Assembly: GCA_910574715.1 (NCBI GenBank)
Contig: CAJTCH010000030.1
Location: 1-61,780, forward strand
Length of the DNA: 61,780 nt
Source: Lachnospiraceae bacterium
GTDB taxonomy: Bacteria; Bacillota; Clostridia; Lachnospirales; Lachnospiraceae
Direction: 5' to 3'
Below, piece after piece: positions 43,522 through 51,845 of this stretch. The notes beneath the pieces are model-generated. The model saw only the letters and a program-made list of their open reading frames with translations, made no database searches and was not told the DNA's origin. A program made the translations under genes and the position numbers. Every line of letters starts with the position of its first letter. Positions within the stretch are counted from its first letter, which is position 1.

Positions 43522-44412
43522 CTATTTGATATGGATTTTGGAAATGGTATCCTCAACTCCTTCAATCAATAAACGGACGTGAATCTCACCATTTTCAAAT
43601 TCATTTAACGGATACTCCAACGGCTCTGAAAGGCTTGTAACATCAAAGGATCTCACGATACCGCCTTGTACCAGATACAATGTAATACTTGAATCATCAG
43701 GGACAGTATTACAGGAAATATCAGCATACAAACTATCGGTCTCTACATCTTCGATAATCATATCTTCCTGTGCAATAAAACCGTCGCTGGCACTCTTAAA
43801 ATCTAATGTCCATACTCCGTCTTTCATTGATTGATAATTCATACTAATTGCGCCCATGTTCCATACGCGGTCATTAGAATTAATATCAGAATTTATTCCT
43901 TTTCCATATACAGCGTTCACAATAAAACCGGTAAGACAGGCGAGCATAAGTATCATGCTGACTGCTCCTATAACAATATAATTAATATGATGCGTCCGTT
44001 TCATTTCCATATCTTTCATTTCCTCCCTGCGTTCTATCTTAGAACCGCATTCTTCACAAAATTTTGCCCTCAAAGAAACCAAATGCCCGCAAGCGTCACA
44101 GCTCTGTTTCATTTCACAGCGGCGTAAAAAATATATAAGCAGCCCAATAAGCGGAGTTGTGATAAATATAATGACTGCCCAGAGTATACCGTCATCATTT
44201 CTTTTCTTACAATCCTGATATACCCATGCAGCAAAAAAAACAGACGTAATCAAAGCAAATATCAGGATACCAATAGCCAGTAACGGAAATATCATGGACA
44301 TACCGCTAAAACCATCACTTCTGAAATAAAACAGCACAAAACGGAACACAATAGCTGACAGCAAAACAGGAATACCAATATAACCAAGCAATTTACCTAG
44401 ATTTTTATTCAT
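43522..44412 (-). CDS. Zinc-ribbon membrane protein, unknown function
   Basis: 296 aa. Three N-terminal helices (PLD/phospholipase-like WVYQDCKKRNDDGILWAVII) are followed by a cytoplasmic zinc ribbon CDACGHLVSLRAKFCEECGSK (about 104-124), a fourth helix (VIGAVSMILMLACLTGFIV) and an extracytoplasmic beta-rich domain. Third gene of an ECF sigma operon, overlapping the previous gene by 4 bp; it may be a sensor or target of that sigma factor. Confidence 0.6.
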   Translation of the reverse strand: MNKNLGKLLGYIGIPVLLSAIVFRFVLFYFRSDGFSGMSMIFPLLAIGILIFALITSVFFAAWVYQDCKKRNDDGILWAVIIFITTPLIGLLIYFLRRCEMKQSCDACGHLVSLRAKFCEECGSKIERREEMKDMEMKRTHHINYIVIGAVSMILMLACLTGFIVNAVYGKGINSDINSNDRVWNMGAISMNYQSMKDGVWTLDFKSASDGFIAQEDMIIEDVETDSLYADISCNTVPDDSSITLYLVQGGIVRSFDVTSLSEPLEYPLNEFENGEIHVRLLIEGVEDTISKIHIK

Positions 44413-44783
44413 GCTAAAACACCTCTTTTACGAATACGGACAGTAACATCTTCTTTCAAACTTGCCCTTCTTACACCCAACACTGTAATAAAAACACCTG
44501 CAATACTTATATACAAGCAAATACCCGCAATCAATCTGGCAATATACGGATTTGATATAACTAAAAGGGCAAGTACCGCAAATAATGAAAACATTACAAA
44601 ATTTAATATCATAGGAACATACCAAAGAGAAACGGTTATAATTTGTTTTCTCGGCCTATCCGCTTCTCTTTGATAAAGTTCGGCCTTTAACCGTCTATTT
44701 AATTCTGAAGAAGGCTTATCCTCTAATTCCATTGATGCGCGGATCAATTCGGTTAAGCCATTTTCATAGTTATTGTTTTCCAT
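44409..44783 (-). CDS. Putative anti-sigma membrane protein
   Basis: 124 aa. A charged cytosolic N-terminus (ELIRASMELEDKPSSELNRR) is followed by two hydrophobic helices (VPMILNFVMFSLFAVLALLV, AGICLYISIAGVFITVLGV). It overlaps the sigma gene by 14 bp and has the typical size and topology of an anti-sigma factor, but no zinc-type anti-sigma motif is seen, so the role rests on context. Confidence 0.5.
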   Translation of the reverse strand: MENNNYENGLTELIRASMELEDKPSSELNRRLKAELYQREADRPRKQIITVSLWYVPMILNFVMFSLFAVLALLVISNPYIARLIAGICLYISIAGVFITVLGVRRASLKEDVTVRIRKRGVLA

Positions 44784-45297
44784 AGCCTAATTCCTCCAAT
44801 CTTTTTTTGATGAGACTCCTTCCCTTAAACAATCTGCTTTTTACTGTACCCGGCGGTTTTTTTATCTCTTTTGCGATTTCATCAACAGGCTGTTCGAACA
44901 GATAATGAAGAGTCAGAGGTATTCGTATTTTCTCAGGCAGTTTTTCAATGATCTGTTTCGTTTCTGCGATCAATTCCTGCCTAAATATATTTTCTTCAAT
45001 ATTTTCCTCTGAACTGATCAAATTCTCGTTTTCATTGTCTAAATTGACACAAGGGACAAGATTAGAACGGCGGGTATTTTTTCGTTGTTCACTTTTCCAA
45101 AGGTTATATGCAAAAGAAAAAAATAACGCTTTAGGGTTTTGCTCCCAATCAAGTTCGATATCACTTTCCAAGGCATTAAGAAATGTCTGCTGGTACAAAT
45201 CTTCCGCATTCGCCTTGTCCATGCATAGTTTCATGCAAAACCGATATATGTCTGTGCCGAATTCATCTATACACTTTTCCAATTCCCAGGCTTTCAA
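44770..45297 (-). CDS. ECF sigma factor
   Basis: 175 aa. Region 2 contains DIYRFCMKLCMDKANAEDLY, then QQTFLNALE; region 4 contains LPEKIRIPLTLHYLFEQPVD, then EIAKEIKKPPGTVKSRLFKG. First gene of a three-gene operon with overlapping starts and stops. Regulation by the membrane protein next door is inferred. Confidence 0.87.
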   Translation of the reverse strand: MKAWELEKCIDEFGTDIYRFCMKLCMDKANAEDLYQQTFLNALESDIELDWEQNPKALFFSFAYNLWKSEQRKNTRRSNLVPCVNLDNENENLISSEENIEENIFRQELIAETKQIIEKLPEKIRIPLTLHYLFEQPVDEIAKEIKKPPGTVKSRLFKGRSLIKKRLEELGYGKQ

Positions 45298-45363
45298 ATT
45301 CTCACCTCCTGTATCTTCTCACTATATATTCGTCATATTTTTCCTTTTGGTTCATTTTTATGG

Positions 45364-45393
45364 TAATCTTTTTTAGAATTCATACGATATAAT
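45364..45393 (+). promoter_or_regulatory. Sigma-28-like promoter of the flagellin gene
   Basis: TAAT (45364-45367), exactly 15 bp, then TACGATAT (45383-45390), close to the SigD/FliA consensus TAAA-N15-GCCGATAA. A sigma-A -10 (TATAAT, 45388-45393) overlaps, but its -35 position is poor. Confidence 0.55.
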
Positions 45394-45433
45394 ATATGAA
45401 AGGATAATCCATATTCTGGAAGGAGGGTAATAT

Positions 45434-46213
45434 ATGAGCAGAATATCTCCAATCAGCAGCACAACGCCTTATCTGTATGGACATATCGCAAGTGCTAACA
45501 AACTGATGTCTGCAGCCGACGGAGCAGCCGAACTGGCGATTACAGAAAAAGAACAGGCGCAGATCACAGGCTATAACACCGGCACCAAGAATCTAAGTGA
45601 TGGCGTCAGCTTACTTAACACATCTGATTCAGCTCTTGGCAGTGTGACGGGTTATCTGCAGAGGATCCGCGAACTGGCACTACAGGCTTCCAATACAGCA
45701 ACAATGAACAGCTCTAACAGAGCTGAGATTCAGAAGGAGATCAATCAGTTAAAGCAAGGCATTGAGAATGTTGCTTCTCAGACTAATTTCAATGGATTGA
45801 AGCTGTTAGACGGCAGTCAGAGCAACGGTATTCAGCTTGTAGCTAATGCAGACAATGATTCTATTAATGTTAACAGTTCGGTGAATTCTACGCTGAAAGC
45901 GCTTGGTATCGAAGATTTTGATGTTACAAAGAATTTTGACCTGCAATCAATTGATAATGCTTTGGATATAGTTAATAGCAATCGCAGTTCTTTAGGCGCA
46001 CAGTCCAACGGTCTTGACCATTCTATTAACTACAACGAGTATGCATCAGTTAATTTGACTGCTTCTAAGAGCCGTATGGGTGACACTGACATTGCGAAAG
46101 CTCTTACAGAACTGAAACATCAACAAACCTTGCAGAGCATCACCATGATGCTGCAAAAGCAAAAGATGTCGCAGCAGGGCCAGAAGATGTCAGGTCTTCT
46201 AATGTTCAACTAA
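45434..46213 (+). CDS. Orphan flagellin-like protein
   Basis: 259 aa. Flagellin N-domain traits: AADGAAELAITEKEQAQITG, LSDGVSLLNTSDSALGSVTGYL, then RIRELALQASNTA and QTNFNGLKLLDGS. The C-terminal helix ends SITMMLQKQKMSQQGQKMSG, then LLMFN. The first 25 residues lack the usual INHN..AL.A.RNL start, so it may not pack like a filament flagellin. No other flagellar gene is in the window. AGGAGGG site before the ATG. Confidence 0.8.
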   Translation: MSRISPISSTTPYLYGHIASANKLMSAADGAAELAITEKEQAQITGYNTGTKNLSDGVSLLNTSDSALGSVTGYLQRIRELALQASNTATMNSSNRAEIQKEINQLKQGIENVASQTNFNGLKLLDGSQSNGIQLVANADNDSINVNSSVNSTLKALGIEDFDVTKNFDLQSIDNALDIVNSNRSSLGAQSNGLDHSINYNEYASVNLTASKSRMGDTDIAKALTELKHQQTLQSITMMLQKQKMSQQGQKMSGLLMFN

Positions 46214-46219
46214 TTCTAA

Positions 46220-46264
46220 AATCCCCGGAACTCTTGCAAACACAAGAATTCCGGGGATTCTTCT
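46220..46264 (+). terminator. Flagellin terminator
   Basis: AATCCCCGGAA pairs with TTCCGGGGATT (inner CTTG/CAAG), followed by CTTCTT. Confidence 0.8.
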
Positions 46265-46267
46265 TAC

Positions 46268-46310
46268 TGAGCGTGCCGGGGTTCGAACCCGGGACAACTT
46301 GATTAAAAGT
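46268..46310 (-). tRNA. 3' half of a tRNA-Lys(UUU), attachment-site fragment
   Basis: The minus-strand sequence fits tRNA positions about 31-73: anticodon loop CTTTTAA, five-base 3' anticodon strand, five-base variable region, T arm CCGGG-TTCGAAC-CCCGG, acceptor CACGCTC and discriminator A. Nothing upstream provides the D arm, 5' acceptor strand or 5' anticodon strand, so it is not a functional gene. A break at the anticodon loop is typical of att sites used by tyrosine integrases. Confidence 0.75.
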
Positions 46311-46340
46311 AAAAAAATGCCCGCTTTGGGTAATATTATA

Positions 46341-46369
46341 TTGACTTTTTGAAAAGTTTTTCATATGAT
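46341..46369 (+). promoter_or_regulatory. Strong promoter upstream of the toxin-antitoxin pair
   Basis: TTGACT (46341-46346), 17-bp spacer, TATGAT (46364-46369). The 80 bp up to 46451 also holds a 39-codon open frame from 46365, probably not a gene. Confidence 0.7.
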
Positions 46370-46450
46370 TTTTTTAGAAGGTAAATTGATATCTGTTAAT
46401 GAAGATTATTCTGATATTCCGATCACGAAGGAAACACATCGCCTGGGCCT

Positions 46451-46813
46451 GTGGACAAGATATCTAACATATCGGCAGAAATGAAGGAACTCCAAGAAAT
46501 GCTTAATATTGAAACTTTGAAATCATTAAATAACATAAACAATATTGCTATCACCGAACATGCACGAATACGGCTTATAGAACGTGAGATAGTAATTAAT
46601 GATGTTGTAAGTTGTATAACATCGGGTGAAATAATAAAGCAATACGAAGATGACAAACCTTTTCCAATCTGCTTAATTCTTGGAACCTCTACATATAGTA
46701 CCCCTATTCATATTGTGGTGAGTACTGATGGCGAATATATCCACTTAATAACAGCATATTACCCTGATGCTGACAAGTGGGAATTTGACTTCAAGACCAG
46801 AAAGGAACTTTAA
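46451..46813 (+). CDS. DUF4258-type protein (probable toxin of a TA pair)
   Basis: 120 aa from GTG at 46451 (an ATG at 46481 is an alternative). IAITEHARIRLIEREIVIND and LILGTSTYSTPIHIVVSTDG, then YIHLITAYYPDADKWEFDFKTR, match DUF4258, a RelE/MqsR-like fold often paired with a YgiT zinc-finger antitoxin. It is followed after 2 bp by that partner. Predicted mRNA interferase; activity not shown. Confidence 0.7.
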   Translation: MDKISNISAEMKELQEMLNIETLKSLNNINNIAITEHARIRLIEREIVINDVVSCITSGEIIKQYEDDKPFPICLILGTSTYSTPIHIVVSTDGEYIHLITAYYPDADKWEFDFKTRKEL

Positions 46814-46815
46814 TC

Positions 46816-47043
46816 ATGAAATGTATGAAATGTGGCGCAACTGCCCAACAAGGACTTACAACGAATGTAACAGATCTGCAAGACTGTCTCATAATCGTTC
46901 GAAACGTACCCTGCTTCAAGTGTTTGGAATGCAATGAGATTATTTACACTGGTGATGTAATCCAGCAATTGGAGGAAATCATTGATTCTGCAAAAAAAGT
47001 TATGCAGGAAATTTCTATTATTGATTATTCAAAAGTTGCTTAG
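46816..47043 (+). CDS. YgiT-type zinc-finger antitoxin (MqsA N-domain-like)
   Basis: 75 aa with two CxxC pairs (CMKCGA and CFKCLECNEIIYTGDVIQQL), the MqsA/YgiT zinc-finger pattern. Only the N-terminal zinc domain plus a short helix is present; there is no HTH domain. Located 2 bp after the DUF4258 gene in toxin-antitoxin order. Confidence 0.75.
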   Translation: MKCMKCGATAQQGLTTNVTDLQDCLIIVRNVPCFKCLECNEIIYTGDVIQQLEEIIDSAKKVMQEISIIDYSKVA

Positions 47044-47061
47044 AAGAAGGAGGCTTACACC

Positions 47062-47604
47062 ATGCCATTACCAAAAGAACACATTTACACATCAGAAGAC
47101 TACTGGAACCTTCCAGAAGGACAGCGTGCAGAACTGATTGATGGAAAACTATATGCCATGGCCCCTCCAAACCGGATACATCAAAGATTAGTTCATCAGC
47201 TTGATAAACTTATAGGAAATTACATCGATTCAAACCACGGAGCCTGTGAGGTATATCCTGCACCATTTGCAGTTAATCTTACTGCTAATGATAAAGCATG
47301 GGTGGAACCGGATATTTCCATCATCTGTGATAAAGAAAAACTATCAGACCGTGGGTGCGAAGGTGCACCGGACTGGATTATTGAAATCTTATCCCCCAGC
47401 AGCACCCGGACAGATTGTGCAATCAAATTATTCAAATATCGTACTGCTGGTGTCCGGGAATATTGGATAGTGAACCCTATTAGAAAAATTGTTCAGACTT
47501 ATATTTTCGAAGGTGAAGAGGACGCAAATATATATCCTTTTGATGATGAAATACCAGTTTACATTTTTAATGGTCTGACTATCAAAATTTCTGATTTATT
47601 ATAG
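47062..47604 (+). CDS. Uma2-family (DUF820) PD-(D/E)XK nuclease-like protein
   Basis: 180 aa. EDYWNLPEGQRAELIDGKLY, then AWVEPDISIICD and DWIIEILSPSSTRTD carry the Asp, Glu and active-site motifs of Uma2/DUF820 proteins, followed by KLFKYRTAGVREYWIVNP. Abundant in cyanobacteria and clostridia, role unproven. Follows the antitoxin by 18 bp. Confidence 0.82.
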   Translation: MPLPKEHIYTSEDYWNLPEGQRAELIDGKLYAMAPPNRIHQRLVHQLDKLIGNYIDSNHGACEVYPAPFAVNLTANDKAWVEPDISIICDKEKLSDRGCEGAPDWIIEILSPSSTRTDCAIKLFKYRTAGVREYWIVNPIRKIVQTYIFEGEEDANIYPFDDEIPVYIFNGLTIKISDLL

Positions 47605-47698
47605 CAAAAATGAGCCCTTGCCCGCACAGCAGGCAGAAGGACAACTTTTACTTGGATGGGTTACACTACCCAGGCGGCATAAATGGAGGAATCTTACT

Positions 47699-47878
47699 AT
47701 GGCATTAGCTCAAGAAAAAATCTATACAATTGATGATATATACGCCCTTCCAGACGGACAGCGGGCAGAACTGATTGACGGGCAGATATACATGATGGCT
47801 CCACCTAATAGAATCCATCAACAACTTTCACATTTCTTAGAATGGGAAATAGAAAATTATATACAAACCCTAAAGTAG
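47699..47878 (+). pseudogene. Second Uma2 copy truncated by the IS
   Basis: The ATG at 47699 opens IYTIDDIYALPDGQRAELID, then a PPNRIHQQLSHFLEWEIENY stretch near-identical to the N-terminus of the preceding gene. It runs into the IS end at about 47868 and stops at 47878 after about 59 codons. The catalytic part is missing and does not appear on the far side of the IS. Confidence 0.85.
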
Positions 47879-49805
47879 GATAATACGTACTAAAAACCTT
47901 TTTCAATTGGTCATAACACCCTTTGAACCTTAAAAAAGTGCCGATTTTACGCCATTTTTGCTTGATTTTTATTTGAGTGTGTATTATAATAATGATAGAT
48001 ATAAATATACACTCAAATAAAGGAGATTGTTATGCCAGCAAAACCATCAGGTACGATCAAAACATCACGTGTAAATGTTAAGCAGAAGAACGGTGATATC
48101 TACGTTATGGAGCGTCAGACCTTGTATGACCCGGTTAAAAAATATAACAAAGTTGTGAGCAGTAAGCTCATCGCTAAAATTCCGAAAGGCGAAAAAATTC
48201 AGGTGCCTACACGCCCAAAAAGACCTAATGGGAGCAAACTCCCAATAAAACCACAGAAAGTATCTGCTTCCAGAAAACGTGTTGGAATGATGGATATCAT
48301 AGGACATATAGGATTTATTTCCGGTATTGATGCAGCTATATATGCATCCACAGATATCGGGACCGCCCAGAAGATCATTTCCCTCGCAAGATATCTTCTG
48401 GCAACAAATGGACAAACACTCCCGGGAATACAGACCTGGCAGTATACCCATCCGCTTCCCTATGTGAACGGCATATCAGAGGATGTATACCATGCCCTGT
48501 TCCATGACATCGGGCTGGATGAATCGCTGCAGCAAAATTTCTTTCACGAGCGCTGTGCATTGCTTGGGGACCATGGAGCGATTGCTTATGATTCCACTAC
48601 CATATCGACTTACTCCGGACAGCAGCCGGAAGCACGGTACGGATACAACAAAGCAAAAGACGGACTGAAGACGGTCAAACTGCTTACGCTGTATTCTATT
48701 GAAAGCAGACAGCCGATCGCATTTACCAAACAGCCGGGCAACCTGCCTGATGTGTCGTCAATCGAAAACGCATTAAAACAACTTTCTGTCCTTGGCGTGG
48801 ATCATGCCGAGATCGTAACAGATAACGGTTACTACTCAGAGTCTAACCTTTCTGAGATGCTCCAAAAAGGATTCGGGTTTGTCACGCTGGCAAAAACAAA
48901 CATCAAATGGATCCGGCCGGAAATAGAAGCACGTATAGAGGAACTTTCTTCTATATACAGTGTATGTCCGTTTGACCCCACAACCCATGGTGTTACAGTT
49001 ATGTTAATGCATGATTTTGACAAGGTGCGCAAGTATGCCAGCCACAAAAGCGGCGCTGAAAAGGGCGCTGTTGAAAGATTCAAAAGACGGGTGTATCTTC
49101 ACATTTATTTTAATGCTTCACGGCAGGCGGAAGACCGGATTGAATTTGAAACAGACCTTATGGAATTAAAGTCAATGATAGAAGACGGCATACCTGTAGA
49201 TGAGCTTTCCAGGAGTGCGCAGGAGAAGGTAAAAAAGTATATGTCGATAAGCACCTGGGGAAAGAAGACGACCGTTCGTTTTAAGGACAAGGAATGTCAG
49301 GAGGCATACAAATATCATGGCTATTTCACCCTGGTCTCCAACCGGGAGAAAGACTGTTTTGAATGCTTAAGGATCTACCGGAAAAGGGAGACCATCGAAG
49401 CTTATTTTGAAGCGGAAAAGCAACATGCGGATGGAAGCCGTATCCGTGTTTGGAGTCCAGATACTTTGCGGGGCAGAATGTTTGTACAATTCGTATCGCT
49501 GTGTTATTACGAGTATTTCAGTGATCAGCTACGTAAGATTAAGCCTACTCTGGGCAAACAGAATAAGGATGGTATCAGAACAAAAGAGACGGTTGACCTT
49601 GAAGAGAAACTGTTAAGATGGATGGAGAATACGCCGGTTTATCTTCAGCTGCAATGGTTTGACACTGTGGAAGAGGTAAAGGTATCGTCCGAACTGCGTA
49701 ACAAACGATGGAACACAGAGATTACCGCGCGGGATGCTCTATATCTTGAGAAATTGGGGATGTCTATGCACTAAGTTTTTTAGTGCATATTATACGACTT
49801 TTGGG
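47868..49805. mobile_element. IS1634-family insertion sequence
   Basis: About 1.94 kb. Imperfect terminal inverted repeats (about 34 bp, roughly 28 matches): the left begins CCCTAAAGTAGGATAATACG at 47868 and the complement lies at about 49773-49805. One transposase gene fills it. The flanks do not show a clear target duplication. Confidence 0.8.
48032..49774 (+). CDS. IS1634-family DDE transposase
   Basis: 580 aa. Catalytic Asp in AIAYDSTTIS (about residue 188), Asp in AEIVTDNGYYSE and Glu in RETIEAYFEAEKQ, the YREK-like region of IS4-superfamily transposases. GGAGA site before the ATG. Intact, so the IS may still be active. Confidence 0.92.
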   Translation: MPAKPSGTIKTSRVNVKQKNGDIYVMERQTLYDPVKKYNKVVSSKLIAKIPKGEKIQVPTRPKRPNGSKLPIKPQKVSASRKRVGMMDIIGHIGFISGIDAAIYASTDIGTAQKIISLARYLLATNGQTLPGIQTWQYTHPLPYVNGISEDVYHALFHDIGLDESLQQNFFHERCALLGDHGAIAYDSTTISTYSGQQPEARYGYNKAKDGLKTVKLLTLYSIESRQPIAFTKQPGNLPDVSSIENALKQLSVLGVDHAEIVTDNGYYSESNLSEMLQKGFGFVTLAKTNIKWIRPEIEARIEELSSIYSVCPFDPTTHGVTVMLMHDFDKVRKYASHKSGAEKGAVERFKRRVYLHIYFNASRQAEDRIEFETDLMELKSMIEDGIPVDELSRSAQEKVKKYMSISTWGKKTTVRFKDKECQEAYKYHGYFTLVSNREKDCFECLRIYRKRETIEAYFEAEKQHADGSRIRVWSPDTLRGRMFVQFVSLCYYEYFSDQLRKIKPTLGKQNKDGIRTKETVDLEEKLLRWMENTPVYLQLQWFDTVEEVKVSSELRNKRWNTEITARDALYLEKLGMSMH

Positions 49806-49808
49806 TTT

Positions 49809-50819
49809 TCAATTGCCTGACTTGATTTTCCCCATCAATATATATACCGCCAGCCACACTCCCCCGTGTCCCGCCAGCACTGCCGCCTCCCTGACCACAT
49901 CCGTCTGACCTTCCATCAGCCCCATCAGTCCATAGAAGGCCGCACTGGACGGGAGCAGATAGCTTAACCCGTACCATATACTGTCCGGCGAGACCAGCAT
50001 GTAGAACAGAATCGGCGGCGCCAGGAACAGAATCATTATAATCTTAATATACACGATCCCCACCATCAAACCGCCGGCAAACCGCGCAATGAACAGGCCC
50101 GTCAACGCCGCGGTAAACGCAGACAGAACAACCAGAAGAAGGAGCGGCAAGACCTGTGCGGCCGTAACCCTCATACAGATCAGCGCCGTGATCACAGTAG
50201 AAAATACCCCTCCGACGAACCCAATCGCGATCTTCTGCTTCACGTACTGACCTCTGGTCATAGGAAGGATCTCATTGATATACTCGATCCCGTCCTCCTT
50301 CTCACTTAAGATATTCATAGCATTGAAGGTGCATCCCATGAACATGGCCGCAGCCATGATGATCACGATCAGCAGCGATTTCATGACATCATTCCCGCCT
50401 CCCGCCGGAAGTACCTTCAAGTCATACTGTGAGGTCCAGTCCCTCTGTTCATACAGCGCCGGCAGCCTGTCTGCAATGACTGCATACATGTGAAACTCAT
50501 CTCCTGATCGTACCGTCCTCATTCCTTCACCGTCAGACAGCACACCTATCGTCTGCGTGGAAGGCTCCTTCACCGCCTCTTCCAGCTCTTCCCTGCTGTC
50601 ATATATCTGCACGGTCCCATTGGTCTGAAGCCAGTCCTCCATCTCTTCTGTCAGACCGCCCCGGACGATTCCGAAGGAAGGCTCCGCCGCCGAAGAGAAG
50701 TCCATATCTCCCATCAGATTAACGGCGATCCCGGCAAAGATCGGCAGCAAAAAAGTAAGAATACACAATTTATCACGCCGCAGCGCCTTAAGCTGATATT
50801 TTAATCCAGTCCAATTCAT
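49809..50819 (-). CDS. ABC-2 type permease, component 2
   Basis: 336 aa. One N-terminal helix (LCILTFLLPIFAGIAVNLM), an extracytoplasmic domain, then about five helices. The stop is only 3 bp from the IS end but the protein ends naturally. Third gene of an ABC operon and probably one half of a heterodimeric permease. Substrate unknown. Confidence 0.75.
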   Translation of the reverse strand: MNWTGLKYQLKALRRDKLCILTFLLPIFAGIAVNLMGDMDFSSAAEPSFGIVRGGLTEEMEDWLQTNGTVQIYDSREELEEAVKEPSTQTIGVLSDGEGMRTVRSGDEFHMYAVIADRLPALYEQRDWTSQYDLKVLPAGGGNDVMKSLLIVIIMAAAMFMGCTFNAMNILSEKEDGIEYINEILPMTRGQYVKQKIAIGFVGGVFSTVITALICMRVTAAQVLPLLLLVVLSAFTAALTGLFIARFAGGLMVGIVYIKIIMILFLAPPILFYMLVSPDSIWYGLSYLLPSSAAFYGLMGLMEGQTDVVREAAVLAGHGGVWLAVYILMGKIKSGN

Positions 50820-50825
50820 CCTGCA

Positions 50826-51845
50826 TCACCCCTCCTTTTTCATCTCTCGGCCAAGCCCCCATCCGGCAGCCAAAAACAGCAGAATTATCGCCGCGGCACA
50901 AGCCCCATAGTAAAGGCCTCCCGCTGAAAGCACCTGAAAATACGCATTTTTCATCGCCGTAAAGAGATGGTACATCGGATGAAACCGCATCCATCCCATC
51001 TCTACGCCCGCCTGCACCGAAAGAAAGACCGGTGTGGTGATAAATACTGCAATCACCAGATAGATGAGAGAGAACTGCTTAAAGTCAGGCAGCAGCTCTG
51101 CACACAGGAAACCAACCAACGCCATCACAAGAGATAATATCCCGGCCTGCAAAAGAACGCCCGGCAGCGCTTTTAACCCCTCCGGCATACCCAGATTGAC
51201 TACCGTTAAAACCGCGGCAAACAGAAGATCCGACGATAGGATCAGTGTTAATTTTGATAAGATAAACTGGATCCGGGATACCGGAAGGATTGCATGGACA
51301 CGGATCACCCCCATCTGCTTCTCTTTAAAAAGCATCGAAGCCACCCCCAGAAACCCTACCGCAACCAATTCAAAGAATAAGACTTCTGCAGTCATATCCC
51401 TTCGGTTCTTCATCTCTCTGGTATTCACTCCGATGATCTCCGCCTGTCCCAGCGCATCCGTCTTATCCTCCTGAAAGAGCAGGGATCTTGCGTATGCCTC
51501 CCGGATATGGTCCAGCCTTTCTATGCCGCAGGATACCATCATAATCTCCGTCTTCCCGCCAAAAACCGAATCACCGTTGATATGAAGCCCTACAGAATAG
51601 CCATCCGCACAGGCCTCCTCCAGTTCGTTAAGGCTGCCGACATCCGTAACGCCTGCTATCCGCTCTCCCCCTGCCTTCCCAGGGTCATACCGGTAGACGG
51701 GAAACAGCTCCTGGTCAAGCTTCGCATAGACCAGATTAATGTAACAAGAATATAAGATCAGCGACCCCAGCGCCAGCAAGAAAAACCCGCCGGATACGCA
51801 GAGCCGGAAGTCCTTTTTAAGAAGTGCAACAAAACTGCCTCTCAC
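50826..51845 (-). CDS. ABC-2 type permease, component 1
   Basis: 339 aa with the same topology as the following permease: a first helix (GGFFLLALGSLILYSCY), a large outside loop with Cys, then about five helices. It overlaps the ATPase stop by 4 bp and precedes the second permease by 6 bp. Confidence 0.75.
   Translation of the reverse strand: MRGSFVALLKKDFRLCVSGGFFLLALGSLILYSCYINLVYAKLDQELFPVYRYDPGKAGGERIAGVTDVGSLNELEEACADGYSVGLHINGDSVFGGKTEIMMVSCGIERLDHIREAYARSLLFQEDKTDALGQAEIIGVNTREMKNRRDMTAEVLFFELVAVGFLGVASMLFKEKQMGVIRVHAILPVSRIQFILSKLTLILSSDLLFAAVLTVVNLGMPEGLKALPGVLLQAGILSLVMALVGFLCAELLPDFKQFSLIYLVIAVFITTPVFLSVQAGVEMGWMRFHPMYHLFTAMKNAYFQVLSAGGLYYGACAAAIILLFLAAGWGLGREMKKEG

Noticed and set aside
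46268..46310. Functional tRNA-Lys gene
   Set aside because: The 5' acceptor strand, D arm and 5' anticodon strand are absent upstream; only positions from about 31 onward are present.
46365..46484. 39-codon open frame upstream of the DUF4258 gene
   Set aside because: Its ATG lies inside the -10 box of a strong promoter and it has no ribosome site; it may be a relic but is not supported as a gene.
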